The notes: generated by a model from the sequence alone, not told the origin. Positions 25,457-34,995 are shown, numbered from the stretch's first letter. The stretch: 64,000 nucleotides of DNA from an uncultured Cohaesibacter sp. (GCF_963677725.1 NZ_OY782507.1:3383001-3447000); one strand, 5' to 3'. Program-made: numbers and translations.

Positions 25457-26911
25457 TTAGGCGAGGCCATCAATGTGGATGGTTTTGATGTCTAGATATT
25501 CTTCGATGCCGTGATGGGAGCCTTCGCGTCCAAGGCCACTTTCCTTGACGCCGCCAAAGGGTGCGACCTCCATCGCGATGGCACCGGCATTGACCCCGAC
25601 CATGCCAACCTCCAATGCATCGGACACACGGAAGGCCCGGGCCAGATCCCGGGTGTAGAAATAGGCCGCGAGGCCATAAGGTGTGTTGTTGGCTGCCTCG
25701 ATAGCATCTTCTTCCTTATCGAAACAGAAGAGGGGAGCAATGGGGCCGAAGGTTTCCTCGGAGGCCACCAACATTGTGTCCGTTGCGCCTGAGACGACAG
25801 CCGGGCTAATGAAGCGCTCGGAAGGGTCGGCTTGGGTGCCGCCAACGAGGATCTGTCCACCCTTGGCAACAGCGTCATCCAGATGGGCCCGGATCTTGGC
25901 AATTGCCGCCTGATTGATCATCGGACCAATCTCGACACCGGCCTCAAAGCCATCTCCGATCCTCAGCGCTGCGACACGTTCGGCCAGTTTGGCCGCAAAG
26001 GCGTCATAGATCGCGGACTGAACATAAATGCGGTTGGCGCAGACACAGGTCTGGCCACCATTGCGGAACTTGGAGGCTATGGCGCCTTCCACTGCTGCAT
26101 CGAGATCCGCATCATCGAATATGAGGAAAGGAGCATTGCCTCCGAGCTCCAGACTGAGGCGCTTCACTGTGCCTGCGCATTGCTCCATCAAGAGCTTGCC
26201 GATGCGGGTGGAGCCAGTGAAGGACAGTTTGCGCACGAGCGCGCTTGCCGTCAGCGTCCTGCCAATGTCTTGTGCCCCTCCGGTGACCACATTGATAGCG
26301 CCCTTCGGGAAACCGGCTCGTTCGGCCAGCACAGCAAGGGCGAGTGCCGTGAAGGGCGTCAGATCGGACGGCTTGATCACAACGGTGCAGCCTGCCGCCA
26401 GCGCCGGAGCGATCTTGCGGGTGATCATTGCGGCGGGGAAGTTCCAAGGCGTGATGATTGCGCACACGCCCACCGGCTGCTTCTGGACCAAGATCTTGCG
26501 TCCGGCAACCGGGCTTGGCACCGTCTCGCCATAGACGCGCCTGCCTTCCTCGGCGAACCATTTGATGAAGGAGGCCGCGTAGGCGATCTCACCCTTGGCT
26601 TCTGCAAAGGGTTTGCCCTGTTCGGTGGTCATGATCCGGCCAAGATCATCCTGTGCGGCCATGATCAGATCGAACCATGTCTCCAGCAAAGAGCAGCGAT
26701 GGGCTGCGGTGGTGGTGCGGAAGCTTTTGAAGCAGTCATGGGCCGCGGCGATGGCGCGTTCGGTCTCAGCTGCGCCGCAATCGGGCACGGTGCCGACAAG
26801 TCCATTCGTTGAGGGATTGTCCACCTCGATCACGGCCCCGGTGTCTGCGTCCAGCCACTCGCCGCCAATCAGGTTCTGCTGTCTGAATAATGTGCTGTCT
26901 TGAAGATCCAT
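25457..26911 (-). CDS. gabD: NAD(P)-dependent succinate-semialdehyde dehydrogenase
   Basis: 484 residues from ATG 26911. The aldehyde dehydrogenase fold is complete: TPWNFPAAMITRKIAPALAA with Lys180 at the cofactor site, FTGSTRIGK, general base Glu255 in LELGGNAPF and nucleophile Cys289 in NGGQTCVCANR. Overall like GabD, which oxidises succinate semialdehyde to succinate. In this locus, with a class III aminotransferase and an Lrp regulator, it could serve GABA, beta-alanine or polyamine breakdown. Substrate specificity beyond short semialdehydes is uncertain. Confidence 0.9.
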   Translation of the reverse strand: MDLQDSTLFRQQNLIGGEWLDADTGAVIEVDNPSTNGLVGTVPDCGAAETERAIAAAHDCFKSFRTTTAAHRCSLLETWFDLIMAAQDDLGRIMTTEQGKPFAEAKGEIAYAASFIKWFAEEGRRVYGETVPSPVAGRKILVQKQPVGVCAIITPWNFPAAMITRKIAPALAAGCTVVIKPSDLTPFTALALAVLAERAGFPKGAINVVTGGAQDIGRTLTASALVRKLSFTGSTRIGKLLMEQCAGTVKRLSLELGGNAPFLIFDDADLDAAVEGAIASKFRNGGQTCVCANRIYVQSAIYDAFAAKLAERVAALRIGDGFEAGVEIGPMINQAAIAKIRAHLDDAVAKGGQILVGGTQADPSERFISPAVVSGATDTMLVASEETFGPIAPLFCFDKEEDAIEAANNTPYGLAAYFYTRDLARAFRVSDALEVGMVGVNAGAIAMEVAPFGGVKESGLGREGSHHGIEEYLDIKTIHIDGLA

Positions 26912-27063
26912 TGATATGTTGCTCCTTTGCCGAACAAAAGTGTACCGACCCGCCAAAGCGAGAAATTGCGATTATCGCGTGCGCGTGTCATGGCGTGCCA
27001 AAAAGCAAAGGAAATTCAGCACATCATGCTATTGGGCGTGGAGCAGACGGACCAAGCTACCTG

Positions 27064-27555
27064 CTACTTGGAAACCAGCAGGTCATCGAGAGGAACCGCA
27101 TGCTTCTCGACCACCGGTTTGATGGCGATGTAGGAGAAGTATTTGTCGATGCCGAGTTCCTGTTCGAGGAGCTCTTCGATGATCTCCTGATATTGGGCGA
27201 CGGAGCGAGCGACGATCTTGACCAGATAATCATAACCGCCACTGACGAGATGGCATTCAATCACATTTTCATGCTTGCCGATCTGGGATTCGAACTTCTG
27301 GAAATCTGCGCGCCGATGGTCGGCCAGCGTGACCTCGGTGAAGACCGTGACATAGTCGGTTAGTTTTCGCAGATTGATGACCGCGCGATAGGTTTGGATA
27401 TATCCAGCCTTCTCAAGCCGCTTCACACGTTGCAGGCAGGGACTGGGAGACAGGCCGACAATGTCAGCCAGTTCCACATTGGTCATGTTGCAGTCGGTCT
27501 GCAAAGACGCAAGAATCTTGATATCGATCCGGTCAAGCTTGGGCTGTCTTGTCAT
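27064..27555 (-). CDS. Lrp/AsnC family transcriptional regulator
   Basis: 163 residues from ATG 27555. N-terminal helix-turn-helix (TNVELADIVGLSPSPCLQRV) and C-terminal RAM domain with the conserved ligand-loop pattern HLVSGGYDYLVKIV. Such proteins sense amino acids. It lies upstream of gabD on the same strand and downstream of the HAD gene, so it most likely controls the surrounding aminotransferase/semialdehyde cassette. Confidence 0.9.
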   Translation of the reverse strand: MTRQPKLDRIDIKILASLQTDCNMTNVELADIVGLSPSPCLQRVKRLEKAGYIQTYRAVINLRKLTDYVTVFTEVTLADHRRADFQKFESQIGKHENVIECHLVSGGYDYLVKIVARSVAQYQEIIEELLEQELGIDKYFSYIAIKPVVEKHAVPLDDLLVSK

Positions 27556-27619
27556 ACTCTGAACCCTTGGAACCCTCCCGGCGAAAATGATTAGTTCCCG
27601 GATGACCATCAGACTTTAG

Positions 27620-27674
27620 GGCGGGGCGCTATCGCTTCATTCGAAGGCGCGAGGCGATGGTAATGCGCCCCGCC
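27620..27674. terminator. Large hairpin between HAD and Lrp genes
   Basis: A 10-bp GC-only stem (GGCGGGGCGC at 27620-27629 with GCGCCCCGCC at 27665-27674) plus an inner 5-bp stem (27631-27635 with 27654-27658). It begins 9 bp beyond the HAD stop. No T-run follows, so termination strength is unclear; it would at least stall or stabilise the HAD transcript. Confidence 0.6.
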
Positions 27675-27682
27675 AGTATCAA

Positions 27683-28405
27683 TCAAGCCTGCAGTTCTTT
27701 CTTGTGAGCTTCGACCAGATCCCGCATGGAGTTGAACCGGAAATCATAGCTCGGCATGTCGCCCGGATTCATTGTGGCACCGAAGCCTTCCTTGTCGAAG
27801 CGGCGATAGATCCAGCAATTGGCAAGGCCATGCTTGTTGGCCGGGGCGTGATCGTGGAACATGCTCTCAGCCGTATGCAGGATGTCATGCTTCTCGATGC
27901 CCCTACGGGCCAGCGTCTCAAGCATATAGTCGAAATTGCGGTCTGCCGGCTTGTAGCTGCCGATATCCTCGGCGGTGAAAACACCATCGAAGGTGACACC
28001 GAGCCGCGCATTGGAACCGGAAAAGCTGAGATTGTCGGTGTTGGTCAGGACGACCAGCTTGAAATGCTGCTTGAGATAGGCAAGCGCCTCGCGGCTGTCT
28101 TCAAAGGCAGGCCATTGGCGCACGGAGAGGCCATAGGCTTCGCATTCTTCCCAGGTCACCTCGACACCCCACTCCTCGGCAAGACGGCGATAAACCACGG
28201 CCAGAAGATCATAGTATTTCTTTGAAGGGGTCCAGCGCTGAGTGGTGGACTCGTAATAGGCGTGGGCCTCGAGAATGTCATCACGGCTGAGGCTGCGGCT
28301 GACACGGTCTGTCAAAGGCTTGAGGCCAGTGACCATCCCGCTCTCCCAGTCGATCAACGTGCCATACACATCAAAGGTCAGGGCCTTGTAATCGCTAAGC
28401 TTCAT
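27683..28405 (-). CDS. Haloacid dehalogenase type II-like hydrolase
   Basis: 240 residues from ATG 28405. HAD motif I is FDVYGTLIDWE with nucleophile Asp12; motif II is the Thr in VVLTNTDN; motif III is the Lys in IGSYKPADRNF; motif IV lies in AESMFHDHAPA. DVYGTL and the SYKP form are typical of the L-2-haloacid dehalogenase subgroup. Many members act on other small acids. It follows the class III aminotransferase gene by 31 bp, so it is probably co-transcribed. Natural substrate unknown. Confidence 0.83.
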   Translation of the reverse strand: MKLSDYKALTFDVYGTLIDWESGMVTGLKPLTDRVSRSLSRDDILEAHAYYESTTQRWTPSKKYYDLLAVVYRRLAEEWGVEVTWEECEAYGLSVRQWPAFEDSREALAYLKQHFKLVVLTNTDNLSFSGSNARLGVTFDGVFTAEDIGSYKPADRNFDYMLETLARRGIEKHDILHTAESMFHDHAPANKHGLANCWIYRRFDKEGFGATMNPGDMPSYDFRFNSMRDLVEAHKKELQA

Positions 28406-28436
28406 TGTCTCTCTCTTGTTGATGATTGCGTCTGAA

Positions 28437-29780
28437 TTATCGGATCGCATCCAGTGTCGTCCGCAGGCGGGATATCAGCAGATCCACTTCCTGCTCACTG
28501 ATGCAAATGGGGGGAGCCAGGCCGATGACATCATCGGCAAAGGCGCGGAAGAGGACGCCGTTTTGATAGCCTGCCTCGGCAAGGCGGGCGGCGACATTCA
28601 TCTCTTTTGTCGGCTTGGCCTTTGTCTCCTTGTCCGTGACGATCTCGATCGCTGCCAGGAGCCCCTTGGCGCGCACGTCGCCGACGAGGGGGTGATCGAG
28701 AAGGGTTTTCAGCTGGGCCTCGAAATAGGCCCCGACCTTGATGGAATTGTCGATCAGGCCTTCTTCATAAAGCTTGATCACAGCAAGCGCAACGGCAGCA
28801 CTCACCGGGTGGCCCGAATAGGTAAAGCCATGACCAAAGGCCACACCCTCTGGGGCGGCGTCCGCCATGACCTGATAGATGCGGTCAGAAACAAAGACCG
28901 CACCCATGGGCACATAGCCTGAGGTCAGGCCCTTGGCCGTGGTCAGAAAATCCGGTGTCAGACCTTCATGCTCACAGGCAAACATCGGGCCGGTGCGGCC
29001 AAAGCCGGTTATCACTTCATCGACGATGAAAAGGATGTCCAGTTCGCGGCAGGTATCCTGCATTGCCTTGGCGTAGCCTTCCGGCGGCACGATTACGCCA
29101 CCGGAGCCCTGCACAGGTTCCATGATGAAGGCGGCAACATTTTCGGCCCCGAGTTCCGACACCTTGGCTTTGAGGTTGGCCAACCCTTGCGTGATGATCT
29201 CTGCATCGGAGGTTGCCTCGTTGCGATAGGGATAGGGCGAGGGCAGGTAATGCTGCCAGGGCATCGGCAGGTCGAACTTGTCGTGAAAGAGCGGCAAGGC
29301 CGTGAGGCCAGCCCCGTTGGAGCTTGAACCATGATAGCCCTTCTCAAGGCTGATGAAATGCTTCTTGTTTGCTTCGCCCTTGGCGTTGAAATAGTAGCGC
29401 ACCATGCGGATGACCGTATCCACCGCATCTGAGCCCCCAAGGGTGAAGAAAACATGATCGAGGTCGCCGGGAGACAGATCTGCCAGTTTTGCTGCCAGTT
29501 CAATCGCCGGCTCGCTCGCATAGTGAAAATAGCCCGTCGCATAGGGCAGGCGTCGCATTTGTTCCGTTGCGGCCTCTACAACGCTTTCGTGGCCATAGCC
29601 GGCATTGACACACCAGAGCCCCGCAAAGCCGTCGAGCAGTTCATTGCCCTCGGCATCCGTAAGGAACACGCCCTTTCCCGATTGCATGATTGTTGCACCA
29701 CGAGCCTCGTGGGCTCGCAAGGGCAAGACGGGATGAAAGTAATGGGCACGGTCTTTCTCAATCAGTGAATTTGAACGCAT
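28437..29780 (-). CDS. Class III aminotransferase (omega-amino acid/polyamine type)
   Basis: 447 residues. Class III markers are LLDGFAGLWCVNAGYGH, TLGGSDAVDTVIRMVRYY, the PLP-ring Asp254 in FIVDEVITGFGRTG, and PLP Lys283 in TTAKGLTSGYVPMG. Closest in character to putrescine/beta-alanine:pyruvate aminotransferases that remove terminal amino groups and yield semialdehydes. The gabD product, 1.5 kb downstream, could then oxidise the semialdehyde. A TRAP importer lies 150 bp upstream on the same strand. Confidence 0.9.
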   Translation of the reverse strand: MRSNSLIEKDRAHYFHPVLPLRAHEARGATIMQSGKGVFLTDAEGNELLDGFAGLWCVNAGYGHESVVEAATEQMRRLPYATGYFHYASEPAIELAAKLADLSPGDLDHVFFTLGGSDAVDTVIRMVRYYFNAKGEANKKHFISLEKGYHGSSSNGAGLTALPLFHDKFDLPMPWQHYLPSPYPYRNEATSDAEIITQGLANLKAKVSELGAENVAAFIMEPVQGSGGVIVPPEGYAKAMQDTCRELDILFIVDEVITGFGRTGPMFACEHEGLTPDFLTTAKGLTSGYVPMGAVFVSDRIYQVMADAAPEGVAFGHGFTYSGHPVSAAVALAVIKLYEEGLIDNSIKVGAYFEAQLKTLLDHPLVGDVRAKGLLAAIEIVTDKETKAKPTKEMNVAARLAEAGYQNGVLFRAFADDVIGLAPPICISEQEVDLLISRLRTTLDAIR

Positions 29781-29932
29781 CGTGATCTTTCCTTGTCTGA
29801 CGATGCCTCAAGGCTAAAGCAATGTGCTGGCAGCAATAGGCGAATATGGAATGCATTTGGCATGGACTGCTGACTTTCGGGTCGGTGTTGACATTCTGTG
29901 CTGCGGATCCTGTGCGGGCATGCTGCGACGCT

Positions 29933-31243
29933 TTAGTTGAAGGCCAATTGCGGCAGCCAGAGCGACAAGATGGGGAACAGGATCAGGATCAGCAGGGTCA
30001 GGAAGTCCATAGCGATGAACCAGGTCACGCCCTTGAACACTTCGGGCAGGGTAACGATGTCGCCAAGGGATCCCTTGATCATATAGACATTGAGCCCGAT
30101 GGGAGGCGTAACCAAGCCAATCTCGAGCAGTTTGATGACAATGATGCCGAACCAGACCGGGTTCATCCCTGTGGTTTCGACAAGTGGCAGAATGAGAGGC
30201 AAGGTCAAAAGCAACAGCCCAATGCTGTCGATGAGCATCCCCAAAGCGACATAGAGAATGGTGATGGCCAGCAGGATCCACCACGGCTCGGCGCTCACCG
30301 ACAGGATCATGTCGGCAAAAGCGGCAGGCAGTCCGGACATCGCCAGAAAGCGGGTGAAAAACAGCGATCCGATCAGAATGATGAAGATGCCTGCTGTTGC
30401 GCTGATCGCCTGCTGGACAGCTTCAAACAGCGCATATCGCGTCAGCTTGCCTCGAATGAAGGCGATCAAGCCGGCGGTGAATGCCCCAATAGCACCTGCT
30501 TCTGTGGGAGAGAAAAGACCCGAGAATATGCCTCCCAGTACAGCAAGGATGAGGATCGGCAGAGGCCAGATCTCGCGCAGGATGGTGCTTCTGTCCTCTT
30601 GCGAGACCTCGATGTTTGACGATCCGGCAAGGCTTGGATTTACTTTCACCCGGATGACGATCATGGCCATATAAATAAGCGCGGAGAGAAGACCTGGAAT
30701 GAACCCGGCCATGAATAACTGCCCGACAGAAACCTGCGCATAGACGCCATACAAAATGAGCAGAACCGAAGGCGGGATTAGAGAACCTAGCGTGCCAGAC
30801 GCGGCGATGGTACCCGTTGCCAGGCCCTTGTCATAGCCGTTGCGCAGCATCTCGGGAACGGCAATGCGCGACATGGCTGATGCGGTGGCTGTGGAGGAAC
30901 CGGCAGCTGCGGCAAAGAAAGCGCAAGCCCCCACTGAAGCAACCGCAAGGCCACCGGGCAACCGGGCCAGTACCAGTCGCAGGGCCGTGAACAACCCTCG
31001 TGTCATGTCGGTGGTTGAGCAAAGGAACCCCATGAGCAGGAACATCGGGGCTGCCGACAACTCCCATTGTCCGACATAGTCGAAGGGGGTGGCGGATATC
31101 ATGCCCCATGCCACATTCATGTTGAACATTGAAGCGATGCCGAAGACGGACACAACCCCGAGGCTGAGGCCAATCGGTACTCTGAGGGCGATCAGGCCGA
31201 GCGCGACAAAGGTTCCGATGATGCCAATATCAAGATTACTCAT
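29933..31243 (-). CDS. TRAP transporter large permease (DctM family, second system)
   Basis: 436 residues with about 12 membrane segments. SAAPMFLLMGFLCSTTDMTR, GTLGSLIPPSVLLILYG and TPPIGLNVYMIKG are the expected DctM stretches. It starts 12 bp after the small permease gene. The gap to the aminotransferase gene is about 150 bp with no clear terminator, so the genes may be one unit. Confidence 0.93.
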   Translation of the reverse strand: MSNLDIGIIGTFVALGLIALRVPIGLSLGVVSVFGIASMFNMNVAWGMISATPFDYVGQWELSAAPMFLLMGFLCSTTDMTRGLFTALRLVLARLPGGLAVASVGACAFFAAAAGSSTATASAMSRIAVPEMLRNGYDKGLATGTIAASGTLGSLIPPSVLLILYGVYAQVSVGQLFMAGFIPGLLSALIYMAMIVIRVKVNPSLAGSSNIEVSQEDRSTILREIWPLPILILAVLGGIFSGLFSPTEAGAIGAFTAGLIAFIRGKLTRYALFEAVQQAISATAGIFIILIGSLFFTRFLAMSGLPAAFADMILSVSAEPWWILLAITILYVALGMLIDSIGLLLLTLPLILPLVETTGMNPVWFGIIVIKLLEIGLVTPPIGLNVYMIKGSLGDIVTLPEVFKGVTWFIAMDFLTLLILILFPILSLWLPQLAFN

Positions 31244-31255
31244 CTGTTAGATCTT

Positions 31256-31750
31256 TCAGAATGCCCGACGCTCAATAAGCGATTGCAGGAGATTGGAGAG
31301 AAGGGCACAGCACATGCCGAAGAAACCCAGAGGCAATGCCCAGCGCGCAGGCCATAGATAGAAGGTGAAATTGGCCATAGCCGTCTGCTGGCTGCGGGTC
31401 GCCTGAACAGCGTCAAGCAAAGTCTGCCAGCCCATCATGCCAAAGAAGAGAAGCCCGACGAGACAAGAGAAAATATAGAGTGCGATCTGCGCAGATTTGG
31501 GCAGACGCTGGGCAAAGAGATCAACACGAATGTGCTGGTGCTTCATCTCGACATATCCAAGAGGGAGAAAGACCAGACAAACCATATAGTAGAAGGAAAC
31601 GACTTCGAGTGTTCCTTGGATGGAGACACCACTGTTGCGCAAAACAACGTCGACCGTGATATGCAGCATCATCAAAATGAGAAACAGGCCGCTTGCCACG
31701 AGAAAGACGCGATTGAGCAGCCGCACCAGCCGGTACGCGGAAGTAAACAT
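31256..31750 (-). CDS. TRAP transporter small permease (DctQ family, second system)
   Basis: 164 residues, four hydrophobic helices, usual DctQ size. It contains the family loop VEMKHQHIRVDLFAQRLP between helices two and three. It sits between the binding-protein gene (with a long stem-loop between them) and the large permease gene. Confidence 0.88.
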   Translation of the reverse strand: MFTSAYRLVRLLNRVFLVASGLFLILMMLHITVDVVLRNSGVSIQGTLEVVSFYYMVCLVFLPLGYVEMKHQHIRVDLFAQRLPKSAQIALYIFSCLVGLLFFGMMGWQTLLDAVQATRSQQTAMANFTFYLWPARWALPLGFFGMCCALLSNLLQSLIERRAF

Positions 31751-31770
31751 TATACGCCTCTGTCAAAAGG

Positions 31771-31803
31771 GGAAGATATCGGCCGACGGGGCCGATATCT
31801 TCC
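31771..31803 (-). promoter_or_regulatory. Intercistronic stem-loop between second TRAP binding protein and DctQ genes
   Basis: A perfect 14-bp stem, GGAAGATATCGGCC (31771-31784) with GGCCGATATCTTCC (31790-31803), and a 5-base loop. It starts 7 bp beyond the binding-protein stop on the minus strand. No long T-run follows. Likely a partial terminator or mRNA stabiliser. Confidence 0.8.
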
Positions 31804-31810
31804 TTGGGAG

Positions 31811-32929
31811 TTATTTCACGCCATAGCTGGCCGGATCGAGATCGCCATAGATCTCTTTCATCGCCAGTTCGGTCAGCGCATCCTCGTCATCAGTATCGAC
31901 CGATGCGAGCAGATTTTCCCATTTGGTGACAGTTGCGCGGAAATCGTCGATGACTTCCTTGCTGTTGGACAGACCGAATTTCTCGGTACCGGTCTGATAA
32001 GCGGCTTTCAGGGCTTCCTTGCGGAAGTCCTCGACCGACTGGCGCAGATCATCCGCTGGCTCGAAGACAGTATTGCCCTTTTCCTTGGCCTCTTCCAGAG
32101 CTTCGTCGGCGCGCTTGACATAGTTGATGACCATGCGGGACATGGAGCGGGCCGAGGCTTCCATCAGGATGGCGCGCTGATCTGCGCTCAGTCCGGACCA
32201 GAATGCCTGATTGTAGCCCCAGAGCGGGCCGGACCAATACATGCCGGTTGGCAGCAGTGTGGTGTATTTGGCGACCTCCCAGAGCGAACGATCGATCAGA
32301 TCGTTTGCTGCGTTGCTGGCGCAATCAAGGGAGCCGCGTTCAAGGCCGGTATACATTTCCGAGGAGGGAACGTTAACAGGAATGCCGCCAGCCTTCTCCA
32401 CCCACATGGAAACCGTGGAACCAGCGGTGCGGATGCGCTTGCCCTTGATTTCCTCCAGGTTGGTCACCGGGGAAGAGCAGAACAGTATGTAGGGAGGGGT
32501 CGAATAGGCACCCAGATAGACGATGCCGCTGTCTTTCCATTCCTTGAGTTGGGTCGCATTGTGCATCGAGAAGTCCGCCGTTGCGAAGATCAGGGTCTTG
32601 GGGTCGGAATAGTTGAAGCCCAGTTCCTGAACAGCGTTGGCAACCGGCAGGTCGGATGGCGTGTATATCGCAGCATGGTTGACCACCTGGGCGATATTGT
32701 CCCGTGCGCCCTGAAGGCTGGCGCGCGGTGACAAAAGAACCGAACCCGTATAGACCTGCGGATTAAGGTCACCATCGGACAGGTCCTTGACGATCTCTGC
32801 CCACTCTCCATAGGCATACTTGGAAAGTGGGTGCGCGATGTCATAAAAGGAGTTTGCGATGAAATCGGTGGCGGAGGCAGGCATTGCAGTGAGCGTTGCA
32901 AGCGCGAGGCCAAGAGCTAGTTTTTTCAA
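31811..32929 (-). CDS. TRAP transporter substrate-binding protein (DctP family, second system)
   Basis: 372 residues with a short signal peptide (cleavage near PASA-TDFIA). The DctP ligand-binding Arg lies in EIKGKRIRTAGSTV. The start is a TTG at 32929 with GGAG six bases upstream; no ATG fits. First gene of the second TRAP operon, whose promoter lies in the gap shared with the divergent TetR gene. Ligand unknown; the aminotransferase and semialdehyde dehydrogenase nearby hint at an amine- or amino-acid-like acid. Confidence 0.9.
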   Translation of the reverse strand: MKKLALGLALATLTAMPASATDFIANSFYDIAHPLSKYAYGEWAEIVKDLSDGDLNPQVYTGSVLLSPRASLQGARDNIAQVVNHAAIYTPSDLPVANAVQELGFNYSDPKTLIFATADFSMHNATQLKEWKDSGIVYLGAYSTPPYILFCSSPVTNLEEIKGKRIRTAGSTVSMWVEKAGGIPVNVPSSEMYTGLERGSLDCASNAANDLIDRSLWEVAKYTTLLPTGMYWSGPLWGYNQAFWSGLSADQRAILMEASARSMSRMVINYVKRADEALEEAKEKGNTVFEPADDLRQSVEDFRKEALKAAYQTGTEKFGLSNSKEVIDDFRATVTKWENLLASVDTDDEDALTELAMKEIYGDLDPASYGVK

Positions 32930-33012
32930 GAGTGTTCTCCGTCGGTTGTGATTGCTTGTCTCACCTGTTGTATGATTTTTCGGTGATGTGTATTATAGAG
33001 ACTAAGTTAAAA

Positions 33013-33030
33013 ACAAGCTGTACTGTTTGT
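33013..33030. promoter_or_regulatory. Candidate TetR operator
   Basis: An 18-base imperfect palindrome ACAAGCTGTACTGTTTGT (14 of 18 bases symmetric) lies midway between the divergent TRAP binding-protein and TetR genes. Related ACAG(N)CTGT-like motifs occur at 35059 and 35082, upstream of the third TRAP operon. Confidence 0.4.
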
Positions 33031-33101
33031 AAATAGAAATCGACATGAGAGGTCCCAATCGGGCATTGCCGTGTATAATGGGACAAGGGGGACTAAGGGA
33101 A

Positions 33102-33785
33102 ATGAAGCCGCAGGTCGAGGACATTGTTGACGTGATAGCAACACAGAAGCCCCGGCGCCGTACGCAGGAAGAGCGTTCGCATGCCACCCGTGTTCAGGTC
33201 TGTGATGCGACGCTGGATATGCTTTCCGAGCTGGGCTACGAGCAAATCTCGACAACCATGATAGCAAAGAAGGCGAATGTCTCCCGAGGAGCCCTTACGC
33301 ATCAGTTCCCGACGCGAAACCAATTGCTTGTGGCTGCCTATCAGCATTTGGTCGATGGGTGGGGAGAGATCTATCCCCTTGGTGAAGACTATGACGTCGA
33401 TCGCTTCACCATCCAGGACATGATTGATGTCTATTGGGACAACATATTCTCGACCAAGCGCTATATTGCGGCGCTTGAACTGATGCTTGCGGCGCGGCAG
33501 GACAATGAACTGGGGCGCTCCTTGCGAGAAGTGATGGAAAGCTGGATCAAGAAGCGTGATGCCAAGACGCTGGTGCTCTTGTGGGGGGAAGTGAGCAACG
33601 AGAGCAACTCGCTCTATTTCCAGCTTGTCCTGTCTGTGCTACGCGGGATCGCGGTCCATCAGAGTTTTGATCAGGACGAGACGGTTGCTCCTCAATTGCT
33701 CGAAATGTGGAAGAGAATTGCGCACCGGGTCGAAGAGGATCCGATGCGCGAAGAGCTGATTACAGGGAAGCGGCTTTCTTCTTGA
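33102..33785 (+). CDS. TetR/AcrR family transcriptional regulator
   Basis: 227 residues from ATG 33102 (AAGGGAA upstream); a frame start at 33045 would add 19 residues. The helix-turn-helix is clear: LSELGYEQISTTMIAKKANV then SRGALTHQFPTRNQLLVAAY. The C-terminal effector domain is helical. It is divergent from the second TRAP operon and convergent with the amidohydrolase gene, whose 3' end it overlaps by 26 bp. Confidence 0.9.
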   Translation: MKPQVEDIVDVIATQKPRRRTQEERSHATRVQVCDATLDMLSELGYEQISTTMIAKKANVSRGALTHQFPTRNQLLVAAYQHLVDGWGEIYPLGEDYDVDRFTIQDMIDVYWDNIFSTKRYIAALELMLAARQDNELGRSLREVMESWIKKRDAKTLVLLWGEVSNESNSLYFQLVLSVLRGIAVHQSFDQDETVAPQLLEMWKRIAHRVEEDPMREELITGKRLSS

Positions 33786-34995
33786 TCGCGCCATTCTGCA
33801 AGATGAGCGGCATGTGCGCTCCCTGATCGGCCAGAAGGCCAAGATCGTCAAGCGGGTTCCCATCCACGACGATGAGGTCGGCGAAGGCGCCCGGCGCGAT
33901 TGTGCCGATCTGACCCTCCATGCGCAGCACTTTGGCAGCATCAATGGTGGCAGAGCGGATCACCGCGTCAGAAGGAAGATAGCGACCGCGCAGCTCAAAC
34001 TCGCCGGACTGCTGGGGATGCATGCCGCCTAGCAGGTCCGTGCCATAGCCCATGACGATGCCAGCCTTGTGCATCTTGGCGAGACGCTCAAGCCCGGCCT
34101 CCCGCACATCCTCGATCTTTGCGACCGATTCTGGTGGCAAGCCGAACTGGGCGCCTTCCTTGGCCAGATAGTCAAAGGTGATGTTGGTGGGCACCACGAC
34201 CTGTCCTTCCCGGGCGATGCGGGCCATGGTGTCGTCGCTCATCAGGTTGCCGTGTTCGATACATTCTACGCCGCAGTCAAGGGCGCGCACGATGGCCGCG
34301 TCATCGTAGAGATGGGCCGCAACATAAGAGCCAAAGCCCTTGGCAACTTCGACAGCGGCCTTGAGCTCATCCACTGAGAAGACCAGATAACCAACCGGAT
34401 CAGACGGGGAAGAGACACCACCATCGGCCATGATCTTGATAAATTGCGCGCCGTTTTTCAGCTCTTCCCGTGCCGCCTGAAGAACGGCAGGCACACCGTC
34501 ACAGACACGGCCCAGAGCGCCGAGTTTGTCGGGGTAGTAGCTGACATCTCGATTGTGATAGGCACCACGATAGTCGGTGTGGCCGCCTGACTGGGACAAG
34601 GCCTTGCCACAAATCACAAGCCGCGGTGCATCAACAAGGCTGGCTTCGGTTGCCATCTGAAGGCCACGATCAGCGCCGCCCAGATCGCGCACGGTGGTGA
34701 AGCCGCGCATCAACATGTTCTTCATGATCCGGGCTGACTGAAGTGCCACCCAGGCATTTGGCAGTTCCGCATTCTGGCCCAGATTTGCCGTTGTCGCGAC
34801 AACATGCACATGGCAGTCGATCAGGCCGGGCATTACGATTGCGCCTTTGAGATCAAGGGTTTCGTCTGCATCGAATGTGACATCTGGGGCGACATCGACG
34901 AACTTTCCATTCTCGATGGCAATATCAACCGCGCTAGACGGTTCCGGGCTTGTTCCGTCGACGATGCGGGCATTCCTGATCAACAATGATGACAT
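33760..34995 (-). CDS. Amidohydrolase (imidazolonepropionase/prolidase-like)
   Basis: 411 residues. The composite-domain amidohydrolase layout is visible: an N-terminal beta-sandwich strand (LIRNARIVDGTSPEPSSAVD), HxH in IDCHVHVVA, a metal-site candidate in IKIMADGGVSSPSD, His in AAHLYDDAAI and CIEHGNLMSDD, catalytic Asp in GYGTDLLGG, and the C-terminal sandwich (GAFADLIVVDGNPL). Relatives split cyclic amides or Xaa-Pro and Xaa-Arg dipeptides. It lies divergent from the third TRAP operon. The 26-bp coding overlap with tetR at the 3' ends is unusual. Confidence 0.87.
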   Translation of the reverse strand: MSSLLIRNARIVDGTSPEPSSAVDIAIENGKFVDVAPDVTFDADETLDLKGAIVMPGLIDCHVHVVATTANLGQNAELPNAWVALQSARIMKNMLMRGFTTVRDLGGADRGLQMATEASLVDAPRLVICGKALSQSGGHTDYRGAYHNRDVSYYPDKLGALGRVCDGVPAVLQAAREELKNGAQFIKIMADGGVSSPSDPVGYLVFSVDELKAAVEVAKGFGSYVAAHLYDDAAIVRALDCGVECIEHGNLMSDDTMARIAREGQVVVPTNITFDYLAKEGAQFGLPPESVAKIEDVREAGLERLAKMHKAGIVMGYGTDLLGGMHPQQSGEFELRGRYLPSDAVIRSATIDAAKVLRMEGQIGTIAPGAFADLIVVDGNPLDDLGLLADQGAHMPLILQNGAIKKKAASL

